Source: Flavobacteriaceae bacterium MAR_2010_188 (lineage in GTDB: Bacteria > Bacteroidota > Bacteroidia > Flavobacteriales > Flavobacteriaceae). Taken from it: a stretch of 64,000 nucleotides of DNA. Of the stretch, positions 55,189 through 63,990 are shown piece by piece. The stretch spans positions 62,001 to 126,000 of the forward strand of contig LT629302.1 of assembly GCA_900104375.1 (NCBI GenBank), written 5' to 3'. The notes under the pieces were generated by a model. It did not search any database and was not told the DNA's origin. It saw only the letters and a program-made list of their open reading frames with translations. Each line of letters starts with the position of its first letter. Position 1 is the first letter of the stretch. Made by a program: the position numbers and the translations under genes.

Positions 55189-56244
55189 TTAAAGATTTAA
55201 GGTCTCTATAAACTTTTCGAGTTTAGGAGTTACAAGCTCAGGGTTCAATTTTAAATAAAAAGGAGTTGGATTCTTCTTTGCTTTTTTGATTTCTATAGGC
55301 GACATCGCTATATAATCGCGAAGGTGAATTGCAGTATGTTTTTTTTCTTCAAATTTACCGAACCAATTTCGTTTATTGAGATGCGGATTAAAGATGCTGA
55401 AAGTTGGAATATTTAATGCTTTCGCCATATTATTAGCGCCACCTTCATTCCCGATCATGGCATCACAGAATGAGGTAACACCCAAAAACGACCTTAAGCT
55501 TTTTGCATATACATCTAACTTAATCGCCGATTGGGTTTTTTCGTTGCACAATCTATAAACGTCTTGAACCTCTTTAAGCTGAGTAGGAATGTAATTGAAC
55601 AGCATCTGGCAATCGATTTTTCTCGAGATAAAATCCAATAGTAACGCCATGTAATTGTTAGGATAACTTTTTTTTAGATTGCTACCTAAAACACTAATCA
55701 TAATCAAAGGTTTGTCTAGATCAATACCTTTCGATTTTAAAAAGTTTGAAGCTTCATCCTTCTCGACGTCGCTCAAATAAATTTTTGGTAGAACTTGGTT
55801 GAATTCCATATTAAGAGGAAGGAGCAACCTTAACCGATTCTCTATGGCAAGGCTGTTATGATTTTCCGGAGCCCTTAATCTTTTGATAGGATGAGTGTAA
55901 ATAAATCTGCTATAAGATTTATAATATCCAATTTTTTTGCTGGCATTTATGGCCAAACAGACGGAAAGACTAGACATCTTTCCGTAGGCGTCTATTATGA
56001 TTTCGTAATGTTCGCTCCGTAGATTTTTTATGAGCGAATAAAACTTTAAACTGTCCTTGATTGTTTCCTTTGAAACAATTTTTACTTTGTCTATAAAAGG
56101 ATTGTTTTCTACAACCGCTGCAGTATTTTCATTAATGAGGTAGTGAAGTTCACTAATAGGATGTTTATCTTTTAATTCTTCAAACAACACGGTAGATGTA
56201 AGCACATCACCAATCATTTTTTGTTGAATAATTAAAACCTTCAT
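55189..56244 (-). CDS. Glycosyltransferase family 9 (ADP-heptose:LPS heptosyltransferase-like)
   Basis: A 351-residue GT-B protein. It begins MKVLIIQQKMIGDVLTSTVL, the family's nucleotide-sugar N-terminus, then LSVLGSNLKKSYPNNY-type donor region and GNEGGANNMAKALNIP near the C-terminus, matching WaaC/WaaF-type enzymes. It probably transfers heptose to the LPS inner core. Starts right at the dapD stop (TAGATG), so it is in one operon with dapD upstream and the next gene downstream. Confidence 0.88.
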   Translation of the reverse strand: MKVLIIQQKMIGDVLTSTVLFEELKDKHPISELHYLINENTAAVVENNPFIDKVKIVSKETIKDSLKFYSLIKNLRSEHYEIIIDAYGKMSSLSVCLAINASKKIGYYKSYSRFIYTHPIKRLRAPENHNSLAIENRLRLLLPLNMEFNQVLPKIYLSDVEKDEASNFLKSKGIDLDKPLIMISVLGSNLKKSYPNNYMALLLDFISRKIDCQMLFNYIPTQLKEVQDVYRLCNEKTQSAIKLDVYAKSLRSFLGVTSFCDAMIGNEGGANNMAKALNIPTFSIFNPHLNKRNWFGKFEEKKHTAIHLRDYIAMSPIEIKKAKKNPTPFYLKLNPELVTPKLEKFIETLNL

Positions 56245-57060
56245 CTAAACAGCTACATTATGTTCTCTCAAAGCATCGTTAAGAGATGTCTTTTTATCCG
56301 TACTTTCTTTTCGTTTCCCAATAATCAGCGCACAAGGCACATTAAAATCGCCGGCCGGAAAGGATTTTTTATAGCTTCCTGGTATTACCACAGAACGTGA
56401 AGGAACAACGCCTTTCATTTCTTTAGGAGAATCTCCAGTAACATCAATTATTTTGGTTGAAGCAGTTAACACCACATTAGCGCCAAGAACGGCTTCTTTT
56501 TCTACTCGCACACCTTCAACCACAATACAGCGCGAACCAATAAATGCGTTATCTTCAATAATAACAGGTGCAGCTTGAAGTGGTTCTAGTACGCCACCAA
56601 TACCAACACCGCCAGAAAGATGAACATTTTTGCCAATCTGCGCACAGCTACCAACGGTAGCCCAAGTATCTACCATAGTACCTTCGTCTACATAAGCTCC
56701 GATATTTACATAACTCGGCATTAAAATGGTTCCGTGTGAAATATAGCAACCATGTCTTGCGACAGCCGGGGGCACTACTCGTATACCTTTATCTTTATAT
56801 CCTTTTTTAAGCGGAATTTTATCATGATATTCAAAAATACCAACTTCCATAGTTTCCATTTTCTGAATCGGAAAATATAGAACGACTGCTTTTTTCACCC
56901 ATTCGTTAACTTTCCAGCCGTCTTCGGTCGGTTCGGCAACTCTTAATGTTCCTGCATCCAAAAGGTCAATTACAGAGCGAATGGCATCAGCAGTCACTTT
57001 TTCTTGAAGTTGACTTCTATCTTCCCAAGCATGTTCTATTAATTGGATCAATTGTTTCAT
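56245..57060 (-). CDS. dapD: Tetrahydrodipicolinate N-succinyltransferase
   Basis: A 271-residue left-handed beta-helix acyltransferase of the DAP/lysine pathway. N-terminal helical part (QLIQLIEHAWEDRSQLQEKV), then hexapeptide repeats (MPSYVNIGAYVDEGTMVDTWA, GVGIGGVLEPLQAAP) and the C-terminal PGSYKKSFPAGDFNVPCALIIGK. Length matches the family (about 274). A TATCTTTG box on the minus strand (57077-57084) may be its promoter. It heads the abutting operon that continues into LPS-type glycosyltransferase genes. Confidence 0.97.
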   Translation of the reverse strand: MKQLIQLIEHAWEDRSQLQEKVTADAIRSVIDLLDAGTLRVAEPTEDGWKVNEWVKKAVVLYFPIQKMETMEVGIFEYHDKIPLKKGYKDKGIRVVPPAVARHGCYISHGTILMPSYVNIGAYVDEGTMVDTWATVGSCAQIGKNVHLSGGVGIGGVLEPLQAAPVIIEDNAFIGSRCIVVEGVRVEKEAVLGANVVLTASTKIIDVTGDSPKEMKGVVPSRSVVIPGSYKKSFPAGDFNVPCALIIGKRKESTDKKTSLNDALREHNVAV

Positions 57061-57076
57061 AAAGCTGTATTTTAAA

Positions 57077-57084
57077 CAAAGATA
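57077..57084 (-). promoter_or_regulatory. Candidate -7 promoter box TATCTTTG for dapD
   Basis: Perfect TAnnTTTG on the minus strand, 16 bases before the dapD ATG; no matching -33 TTG. Confidence 0.4.
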
Positions 57085-57119
57085 CTTCTATATTCCGTTT
57101 TTATAAAAGCTCAAAATGA

Positions 57120-57127
57120 TAACTTTG
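57120..57127 (+). promoter_or_regulatory. Candidate -7 box TAACTTTG close to the ruvX start
   Basis: Perfect TAnnTTTG, six bases before the ruvX ATG. A third example of a -7 box almost touching a start codon. -33 element not seen. Confidence 0.4.
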
Positions 57128-57133
57128 TAGTCT

Positions 57134-57544
57134 ATGGGAAGAATTTTAGCCTTAGACTATGGTACAAAAAGGACTGGCATCGCGGTAACCGATGAACTTA
57201 AGATAATTGCATCGGGATTAACCACGGTTAAATCCATCGAGCTTATTCAATTTTTGAAGAATTATATTTCTATAGAAAAGGTTGAATTGATTCTTGTTGG
57301 TGAGCCAAAACAAAAGGATAATTCGCACTCTAAAAGCGAAACCGATATTCAATCTTTTTTAACTAAGTTGGAAGAAGCAATTCCAGCGATTCCGATAACA
57401 CGGGTCGACGAAAGATTCACTTCAAAAATGGCGTTCCAAACTATGATAGATAGCGGGCTTAATAAAAAACAGAGAAGAAACAAGGCATTGATAGATGAAA
57501 TCAGTGCTACCATAATCCTACAAAGCTACTTATACAATCAATAA
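57134..57544 (+). CDS. ruvX: Holliday junction resolvase-like RuvX (YqgF)
   Basis: A 136-residue RNase H-fold protein; starts MGRILALDYGTKRTGIAV with catalytic Asp8, then VGEPKQKDNSHSKSETDI, PITRVDERFTSKMA and a final acidic motif ALIDEISATIILQSYL. The family acts in 16S rRNA 5' end maturation and/or Holliday junction processing. Divergent from dapD with ~70 bases between. Confidence 0.92.
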   Translation: MGRILALDYGTKRTGIAVTDELKIIASGLTTVKSIELIQFLKNYISIEKVELILVGEPKQKDNSHSKSETDIQSFLTKLEEAIPAIPITRVDERFTSKMAFQTMIDSGLNKKQRRNKALIDEISATIILQSYLYNQ

Positions 57545-57586
57545 GCTATTATTAGTTTCATAGATTACAGTTGCAATAAAGAATCG

Positions 57587-57594
57587 TATTTTTG
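57587..57594 (+). promoter_or_regulatory. Candidate -7 promoter box TATTTTTG for def
   Basis: Perfect TAnnTTTG, 20 bases before the def ATG. Confidence 0.45.
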
Positions 57595-57614
57595 CAGTCG
57601 AAAATTTTATAAGA

Positions 57615-58205
57615 ATGATTTTACCAATTGTCGCATACGGCGATCCAGTCTTAAAAAAGAAATGTGAAGAAGTTTCACCAGAACATCCGGAACTTAAGGA
57701 GCATATAGCTAATATGTACGAAACGATGTACCACGCAAAAGGCGTTGGTATTGCTGCGCCACAAATAGCCTTGCCGCTAAGAATTTTTATAGTAGATACC
57801 TCTCCATTTGCAGAAGACGATGATTTTACAGAAGAAGAGAAGAATGCTTTAAAGGATTTTAGAAAGACCTTTATCAATGCCGAAATATTAGAAGAAGAAG
57901 GAGAGGAGTGGGCTTTTAATGAAGGTTGCCTAAGTATTCCTGAAGTTAGGGAAGATGTTTATAGACAGCCAAAGATTAAGATTCAATATGTAGATGAAAA
58001 TTTTGTGGTACATACGGAAACTTATGATGGTTTGATCGCAAGAGTTATTCAGCATGAATACGATCACATTGAAGGTAAACTTTTTACCGATAAATTATCA
58101 TCCTTTAAAAAGCGTCTGCTTAAAGGAAAATTGAATAATATTTCCAAAGGAAAAATCAGTGTAGATTACAAGATGCGTTTTCCAAATATTAGCCGTAAAC
58201 GTTAA
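57615..58205 (+). CDS. def: Peptide deformylase
   Basis: A 196-residue metalloenzyme that removes formyl from nascent Met. Motif 1 GVGIAAPQ (43-50), motif 2 EGCLSIPE with metal ligand Cys105, motif 3 QHEYDHIEG (His147, Glu148, His151). Length and order are typical; an acidic insert (FAEDDDFTEEEKNAL) between motifs 1 and 2 is common in the phylum. DUF5606 follows after 21 bases. Confidence 0.97.
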   Translation: MILPIVAYGDPVLKKKCEEVSPEHPELKEHIANMYETMYHAKGVGIAAPQIALPLRIFIVDTSPFAEDDDFTEEEKNALKDFRKTFINAEILEEEGEEWAFNEGCLSIPEVREDVYRQPKIKIQYVDENFVVHTETYDGLIARVIQHEYDHIEGKLFTDKLSSFKKRLLKGKLNNISKGKISVDYKMRFPNISRKR

Positions 58206-58226
58206 ATAAAAAAATAGTAAACCAAT

Positions 58227-58817
58227 ATGAGTTTAGAAAAAATATTATCGATTTCAGGTAAACCTGGACTTTACAAAGTAATCGCAAGAACCAGAACTGG
58301 GGTCGTAGCAGAATCCTTGCTAGACAAGAAAAGAATGAGCGTAAATGTTCATAGTAACATCAGTATGCTCAGCGAAATTGCAATCTATACCTTAAAAGAG
58401 GAAGTGCCGCTTAGGGATGTCTTTAAGAAAATTAAGGAAAAGGAAGACGGAGGAAAAACCTCTATTGACCATAAAGAGGATAAGATAAAACTAGAAGAAT
58501 ATTTCTTTGAAGTGTTGCCAGATTACGATGAAGATCGCGTTTATGCCAGCGACATCAAAAAAGTGATTCAATGGTACAATCTTTTACATGAAAATGATTT
58601 GTTGAACGATTTAGACGGAGAACAAAAGAAGAGTGAAAATGAAGACCAAGTTGAAGTTAAGCAAGAAGACAAGAAAAAGGAAGTAAAAGAGAAGTCTAAA
58701 GCTGAAGGCAAAAAGGACGTCAAGAAAAAAGAAGTAAAAAAGAAAGATACTGTCGCAAAGAAGGAGGCTACTAAAAAACCTGCGCCGAAGAAAGAACCAT
58801 CTGAGGACAAAGCATAA
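58227..58817 (+). CDS. DUF5606 protein with lysine-rich tail
   Basis: A 196-residue protein. The N-terminal ~130 residues match DUF5606 (MSLEKILSISGKPGLYKVIA, RKTGV-like turn, MSVNVHSNISMLSEIAIYTL). The last ~60 residues are almost only Lys and Glu, an unstructured tail. Family function unknown; position directly after def suggests a role in translation or ribosome biology, but that is only context. Confidence 0.85.
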   Translation: MSLEKILSISGKPGLYKVIARTRTGVVAESLLDKKRMSVNVHSNISMLSEIAIYTLKEEVPLRDVFKKIKEKEDGGKTSIDHKEDKIKLEEYFFEVLPDYDEDRVYASDIKKVIQWYNLLHENDLLNDLDGEQKKSENEDQVEVKQEDKKKEVKEKSKAEGKKDVKKKEVKKKDTVAKKEATKKPAPKKEPSEDKA

Positions 58818-58855
58818 AGAATATAATTTAACCCGATTCTAAATCGGTACAAACA

Positions 58856-59629
58856 ATGTCTGACAGAACCCATCAACTGCAATCATTTGAACGTCTATTG
58901 AACATCATGGACGATTTACGTGAAAAATGTCCGTGGGACAAGGAGCAGACCATGGAATCCTTACGGCATCTTACTATTGAGGAAGTTTACGAATTAGGTG
59001 ATGCAATTCTTGACGATGATTTAGAGGAAATAAAAAAAGAACTGGGAGATGTTTTGCTCCATATTGTTTTTTATTCAAAAATAGGAAGTGAAAAGAAAAG
59101 TTTCGATATCGCCGACGTTTGTAATTCTATTTCTGAAAAATTAATCAGCAGACATCCGCATATCTACGGCGATGTTAAAGTTGAAAATGCCGAAGAGGTT
59201 AAACAAAATTGGGAACAACTAAAGCTGAAGGAGGGCAAAACAAGTGTTCTAGAAGGCGTTCCTAAAAGTTTACCAGCAATGGTTAAGGCTAGCCGAATCC
59301 AAGATAAAGTTGCGGGCGTTGGATTTGATTGGGAAGAACCGAGCCAGGTTTGGGAAAAAGTTGAAGAAGAAATCTCGGAACTTCAGCAAGAAGTAAAAGT
59401 TGGTAATCTTAAAAACATGGAAAATGAACTCGGAGATGTTTTTTTTTCATTAATTAATTATGCCCGATTTTTGGATATAAATCCAGAAAATGCACTAGAG
59501 AAAACCAACAAAAAATTTATGCAACGATTTGTCTATCTGGAATCTAAGGCAAAAAATTTGGGTAAAACCTTAAAAGAAATGTCCTTAGCAGAAATGGACG
59601 TTTATTGGGAAGAAGCAAAAAAAATATAA
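58856..59629 (+). CDS. mazG: Nucleoside triphosphate pyrophosphohydrolase MazG
   Basis: A 257-residue two-domain MazG. First domain: REKCPWDKEQTMESLRHLTI with EEVYELGDAI and ...DDDLEEIKKELGDVLLHIVFY (EExxE...ExxD). Second domain: GVGFDWEEPSQVWEKVEEEI with ENELGDVFFSLINYARF. Both metal-binding sets are intact. It hydrolyses NTPs or dNTPs to NMP and pyrophosphate as house-cleaning. The bidirectional terminator at 59777 closes the run. Confidence 0.95.
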   Translation: MSDRTHQLQSFERLLNIMDDLREKCPWDKEQTMESLRHLTIEEVYELGDAILDDDLEEIKKELGDVLLHIVFYSKIGSEKKSFDIADVCNSISEKLISRHPHIYGDVKVENAEEVKQNWEQLKLKEGKTSVLEGVPKSLPAMVKASRIQDKVAGVGFDWEEPSQVWEKVEEEISELQQEVKVGNLKNMENELGDVFFSLINYARFLDINPENALEKTNKKFMQRFVYLESKAKNLGKTLKEMSLAEMDVYWEEAKKI

Positions 59630-59776
59630 TTTTTTTTAATCTTCGTGATCCAAACAAAGATCTACCAACGTATATAAATTGAAACTTGTTTATAGTTTCA
59701 TAATCATAAGTAGGTAATCTTAATTATATGTTTAAGCGGATATAATTAGGATTTAAAATTTAGTTTAGTTAGGGGT

Positions 59777-59806
59777 AAAATCCCGCCTGTAACCAGGCGG
59801 GATTTT
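59777..59806. terminator. Bidirectional terminator
   Basis: Perfect 13-base-pair hairpin with arms AAAATCCCGCCTG and CAGGCGGGATTTT and loop TAAC; the A and T ends give a U-run in either direction. Serves mazG and the convergent DUF349 gene. Confidence 0.93.
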
Positions 59807-59848
59807 ATTATAATATAGTTTCGTGTTTTTAAATGTACAAGGAGAGAA

Positions 59849-62161
59849 TTAGTACATTTTCCTGAGCTTAATGAGTTTGTCTTCCCATAATTTTAGCTCT
59901 TCTTTTTGTTTTTCAATATTCTTTACCACGTCACGAACCAAAGGATTATCGGATTTTACGTTAGAGAAAAACTGCATGTTATTTTCAAGCTGATTTATCT
60001 CAGCTTTTAGTTCATCCATTTTCTTGCGGATAAAATTCTGCTCATTATCTAACAGATTCGTTCCTTCTGGCTTGCTAAGGTTATCAAGTTTATTCTCGTA
60101 CTTGATCATTTCAATATCGGCTTTGTCCATCTTTAACTTATCGTAAAGATCATTGACCGCCTTATTGAATTTACCTTCAACATATTTTTTGTTGTGCGGC
60201 ACTTCTCCAAGAGCATTCCAATCGTTTATGGCCTCTTGTATTTTTTCGGTATCCTTTTCTGCCTTGCCGCTAAGTTTCATAGAAGATACAGAGTCCAACA
60301 ATTTCACTTTTTTATCAAAAGCTTCATATAGCTCTTTGTTATCGTCTTTTTTCTTAGAATTTAAGCGATCAAAATACTGGTTACAGGCTTTTTTAAACTG
60401 CTTCCAAACCTTATCGCTGTCTTTGCGAGGAACGTGTCCTATTTTTTTCCATTCGCTCTGTATACGCTTCATTAAAGGAGTGACGGTTTCAAAATCATCA
60501 CTTTCCATATTATCTTGCGCAACCTTGATCAAATCTTGTTTCTTCTTAAGGTTATCGTACTGATCTTGCTTTAAACTCTTATAAAATTGGTTTTTATCTT
60601 TGTTGAAATTCCTAACCGCAATCTTGAACTTTTTCCAAGTTGGTTCATTATCCTTTTTCGGGACTTTCCCGGCGTTAAAGAAATCTTGACGAAGTGCCTC
60701 GACAATTTTGATTTTCGTTTGCCAAGCTTGGTGAGAAGTTACTTCGTCCTTAGAGAGGGCTTCAATTTCTGAAATTATAGTGTTCTTGCGTTCTAAATTA
60801 ACTTCATGAGCCTTGTCTAAGTCAGCATAATAGGCTTGTCGCTTATCATGGATTTGTTTGGTAGCATTGCTAAATCGATCCCATATTTTGTCCCGATGCT
60901 CTTTGCCAACCGGTCCAAGATCTTCTTTCCACATTTTGTGCAGTTCTTGAAGTTCTCTAAACGAGCGATTAATATTATCATCCTGCGCCAATTCTTCTGC
61001 TCGGTCAATAATCTTGAGCTTTTGATCTAGATTATGTTTAAAGTCCATGTCCCGAAGGTCACGGTTAAGGTGAAGAAAATCGTAAAAAATCTCTACGTGG
61101 TGGTGGTAAGTATTCCAGGTGTTATTGTAACGATCTCGAGGAATTGCGCCAGCATTTCTCCACTGTTCTTGTAAATCCTTAAAGTGTTTGTAAGTGGTAT
61201 TTATATTCTCTTCAACATTTATAAGCCCCTTAATTTCTTCAATAATAGCTTCTCTCTTTTCTAGATTGCCCTTAAGGTTTTTTTGAAGGTCGTTATAATA
61301 ACTTTTTAAATTGTCCTTATAAGTTTTATAAAGAGTGTTGAAAGTTTTTTTCTCCTCTGAAGTGTAGTAGAAATCTATTTCATTGCCGCCCTCACTTACA
61401 AACTGTTCTTTTTTCTCTTCGAGAAGGTCATCAAATTTAGATTTGAATTCCGATTTTATATCCTCTACTTGGGATTTAATTGTCTGAATCTTTTGATTGT
61501 CTAACAGTCTTACAAACTCTTCATTGAGTTCGTGCATAGACATTTTTTCGTAATCCTTAGATTCTAATGTGTGTCTTTCATTGTTAGATGAATCTTCTGA
61601 ATCTTCTGCATTGGCGTCGTCTATCTCATTAACGTGTGCGTTGTTCGAGGATGTTTTGTCATCTTCTTTATTCGAATTTGATGTCAGCTCATTCTCATCT
61701 TCATCTTCATCCTCATCCTCAGAATCTTCTGCTTCGACTTGTGCAGTACTTTCTTTTGAAACGGATTCTTCCTTTTCATCTAAGTTATCAGCAGCATCAT
61801 CTTGATCATTTGAAGATTCAATTTTTGCAGTTGAAGAAGTCGTAGCAGCTTCAACTGTTTCCTCTCTTTCTACTTGTTTTTTAGATTCTTCAGGTTGGAG
61901 CAGATTAGCGCTTTCCTCTTTAATATTCTCTAAAATCTGTTCTGGATTGTTTTCATCGTCGGCAGCAGCATTTTTAACCTCAGTTACTTTCGTCTTTCCG
62001 GTTTTATCCGCCATTAATTCTGAAGCATCCTGCTCTTCAATTAAATTATCAGGTTCGTCCTTAAGCTTTTTAACGATTTCTTCTGAATTATTCTCGTCAA
62101 CCGATTGGTTGTCCTTCTGATCTTTTCCATCTGCATCGTGCAGGTTATCTTTCTCTAACAT
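59849..62161 (-). CDS. DUF349 repeat protein with acidic N-terminal region
   Basis: A 770-residue cytosolic protein. Residues ~1-200 are very acidic (Asp/Glu/Ser-rich, with SEDEDEDEDE-like runs) and probably disordered. From ~240 on come four to five DUF349 helical repeats with the W-x3-G signatures (LQEQWRNAGAIPRDRYNNTW, LHKMWKEDLGPVGKEHRDKI, IQSEWKKIGHVPRKDSDKVW, INDWNALGEVPHNKKYVEGK). A C-terminal coiled coil ends ELKLWEDKLIKLRKMY. Family function unknown. Confidence 0.92.
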   Translation of the reverse strand: MLEKDNLHDADGKDQKDNQSVDENNSEEIVKKLKDEPDNLIEEQDASELMADKTGKTKVTEVKNAAADDENNPEQILENIKEESANLLQPEESKKQVEREETVEAATTSSTAKIESSNDQDDAADNLDEKEESVSKESTAQVEAEDSEDEDEDEDENELTSNSNKEDDKTSSNNAHVNEIDDANAEDSEDSSNNERHTLESKDYEKMSMHELNEEFVRLLDNQKIQTIKSQVEDIKSEFKSKFDDLLEEKKEQFVSEGGNEIDFYYTSEEKKTFNTLYKTYKDNLKSYYNDLQKNLKGNLEKREAIIEEIKGLINVEENINTTYKHFKDLQEQWRNAGAIPRDRYNNTWNTYHHHVEIFYDFLHLNRDLRDMDFKHNLDQKLKIIDRAEELAQDDNINRSFRELQELHKMWKEDLGPVGKEHRDKIWDRFSNATKQIHDKRQAYYADLDKAHEVNLERKNTIISEIEALSKDEVTSHQAWQTKIKIVEALRQDFFNAGKVPKKDNEPTWKKFKIAVRNFNKDKNQFYKSLKQDQYDNLKKKQDLIKVAQDNMESDDFETVTPLMKRIQSEWKKIGHVPRKDSDKVWKQFKKACNQYFDRLNSKKKDDNKELYEAFDKKVKLLDSVSSMKLSGKAEKDTEKIQEAINDWNALGEVPHNKKYVEGKFNKAVNDLYDKLKMDKADIEMIKYENKLDNLSKPEGTNLLDNEQNFIRKKMDELKAEINQLENNMQFFSNVKSDNPLVRDVVKNIEKQKEELKLWEDKLIKLRKMY

Positions 62162-62240
62162 CTTACAATGTATTTTGTTTCAATTGTTAAAGATACTAAC
62201 AAGAGCCTGAATAAAAAAACGTTATGGACAAAGGGATAAC

Positions 62241-62978
62241 TTAAATCTCGTTCCAGATATGCCAAGCTTTTTCAGCTTGAAATTGTAGCATTTCACTTCC
62301 GTTAATCACCTGAGCGCCTTTCATCTCACCGCAAGCTAAAAATTTTGTTACAGGAGGATTATAGACCAAATCATATAGAATATGGTTTTCGGTTAGGCCT
62401 TCGTACGGTATGTCCGGACAATTATTTACATCTGGAAACGTCCCGATTGGGGTGCAATTAATGATAATAGAATATGAATGGATTATCTGCTCGGTAAGGT
62501 CAGAATAAAGAAATTTTGATTTTTTGTTAGCTGTACGCGAAACATAATCGTAAGAGATGTTTAATTGTTTAAGAGTATGAGCAACCGCCTTAGAAGCTCC
62601 GCCTGTTCCTAATATCAGCGCAGTCTTATGATTGGGTTTTAAAAGTGGTTTAAGTGATTTTTTAAATCCGTAAGTGTCGGTATTGTAACCTTTTAATTCA
62701 CCGCTTCTGCTAACTTTTACAGTATTTACCGCTCCAATTCTTTTTGCTGTTTCATCGATTTGATTGAGAAAAGGAAGGATTTCTTCTTTATATGGAATAG
62801 TTACATTAAAACCGATAAGCTCGGGATTACTCGAGAGGATATTCTTTATATCAGATATCTGCTGAAGGTCGAAGTTTTCATAGGTATATGGCAAATTCAT
62901 TTTCTTGAATTTTTCAGCGAAATATCCTTTAGAAAATGAATATGAAATATTTTTACCTACGAGCCCGAATTCTGGCAT
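62241..62978 (-). CDS. aroE: Shikimate dehydrogenase
   Basis: A 245-residue NADP-dependent enzyme of the shikimate pathway. Substrate-binding FGLVGKNISYSFSKGYF, NVTIPYKEEIL (catalytic Lys), IGAVNTV, GYNTDTYGFKKSL, and the nucleotide loop LGTGGASKAVAHTL. Short form but normal for the phylum. Its start overlaps the 3' end of the DUF368 gene by 26 bases. Confidence 0.95.
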   Translation of the reverse strand: MPEFGLVGKNISYSFSKGYFAEKFKKMNLPYTYENFDLQQISDIKNILSSNPELIGFNVTIPYKEEILPFLNQIDETAKRIGAVNTVKVSRSGELKGYNTDTYGFKKSLKPLLKPNHKTALILGTGGASKAVAHTLKQLNISYDYVSRTANKKSKFLYSDLTEQIIHSYSIIINCTPIGTFPDVNNCPDIPYEGLTENHILYDLVYNPPVTKFLACGEMKGAQVINGSEMLQFQAEKAWHIWNEI

Positions 62979-63990
62979 GTCTTTCTTTTATTTTTTCACC
63001 ATACCAGGCAAGCGCTAATATGCCCATAAACCCAAATATAATAAATAGAATTGCTATGAAGGTTTCTTTTGATAATTCTGGAATATAACGCTCATAATTA
63101 GAGACGATCTGTTTTCCCGTAGAATCTAAAACATAGGCACCGTCGTGATCTGTTCTGTATAGAGTGACCTTCCAAGGCCAAACAACGCCAAGCGATCCAA
63201 CAATAAAACCGATGATAGTGGCTATCGTAATATTCTTATAATTTTTAAGAATGTAACTTAATATGTGTGAAAATGATACCAGACCAACCACAGAACCCAA
63301 AGTAAAAACCAATAAGACTTTAATCATCCTCATCCTTGGTCCGTTGTGGATGAAACTAAAATCTCCGCTTATTAATTCTGAAAATGTATCGTACAAGGCA
63401 TTTACCGAATCGACCAAAAGCAACACGTAATTTCCTAATAAAATAAGAATGAAGGAGCCAGAAAAACCTGGAAGCGTCATCCCCGAAACGCTTATTATTC
63501 CGCAGAAGAAAACGAACCAGAGATTATCATTTTCTCTTGCAGGGTCTAAGAAACTAATCGCTACGCCGACAACGGCTCCCAAAACTAGCGCTGTGAGAGT
63601 GCTAGAATTCCAAGTTTTAAAATCTTTATGAATGTAATAAATAGAACCTACTATCATTCCGAAGAAGGTGCTCCATACATAAAGCTCGTAATGAACTAGA
63701 AAATAATCAAGGATTTTTGAAACTGAAAAATAGCTGAAGAGCATCCCGAGAATTAGGACACTGAGGAATTTTCCGTTTAAATAATGGTATAGACTTTTAA
63801 ACCTGCCGCTAATAAGTAGCTTGAAGGCTTTTTTATTTATTTTTTGAAGTGAATAGATAAATTCTTCATAGAAACCTGCCACAAAGGCAACAACACCGCC
63901 AGAAACTCCAGGAACCTTATTAGCAGCTCCCATACCTAATCCTTTTAAGAAGAGATAAAATTTGTCGCTTAAGGTTCTAGTGCTTTCCAT
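62953..63990 (-). CDS. DUF368 polytopic membrane protein
   Basis: A 345-residue inner-membrane protein with about eight hydrophobic segments and the family's N-terminal signature LKGLGMGAANKVPGVSGGVVAFVAGFY-type (glycine-rich loop at ~16-35) repeated as SGMTLPGFSGSFILILLGNY near the middle, which suggests an inverted internal duplication. DUF368 proteins have been linked to undecaprenyl phosphate translocation in other bacteria; that role is possible here. The full start is present, 10 bases before the window edge. Confidence 0.9.
   Translation of the reverse strand: MESTRTLSDKFYLFLKGLGMGAANKVPGVSGGVVAFVAGFYEEFIYSLQKINKKAFKLLISGRFKSLYHYLNGKFLSVLILGMLFSYFSVSKILDYFLVHYELYVWSTFFGMIVGSIYYIHKDFKTWNSSTLTALVLGAVVGVAISFLDPARENDNLWFVFFCGIISVSGMTLPGFSGSFILILLGNYVLLLVDSVNALYDTFSELISGDFSFIHNGPRMRMIKVLLVFTLGSVVGLVSFSHILSYILKNYKNITIATIIGFIVGSLGVVWPWKVTLYRTDHDGAYVLDSTGKQIVSNYERYIPELSKETFIAILFIIFGFMGILALAWYGEKIKERHARIRARR

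Noticed and set aside
58568-58882. Hydrophobic Phe/Ser-rich minus-strand frame
   Set aside because: It is the antisense of the Lys/Glu tail of the DUF5606 protein, not a membrane protein.
61569-61845. Serine/histidine-rich plus-strand frames
   Set aside because: They are antisense to the acidic Asp/Glu/Ser region of the DUF349 protein.
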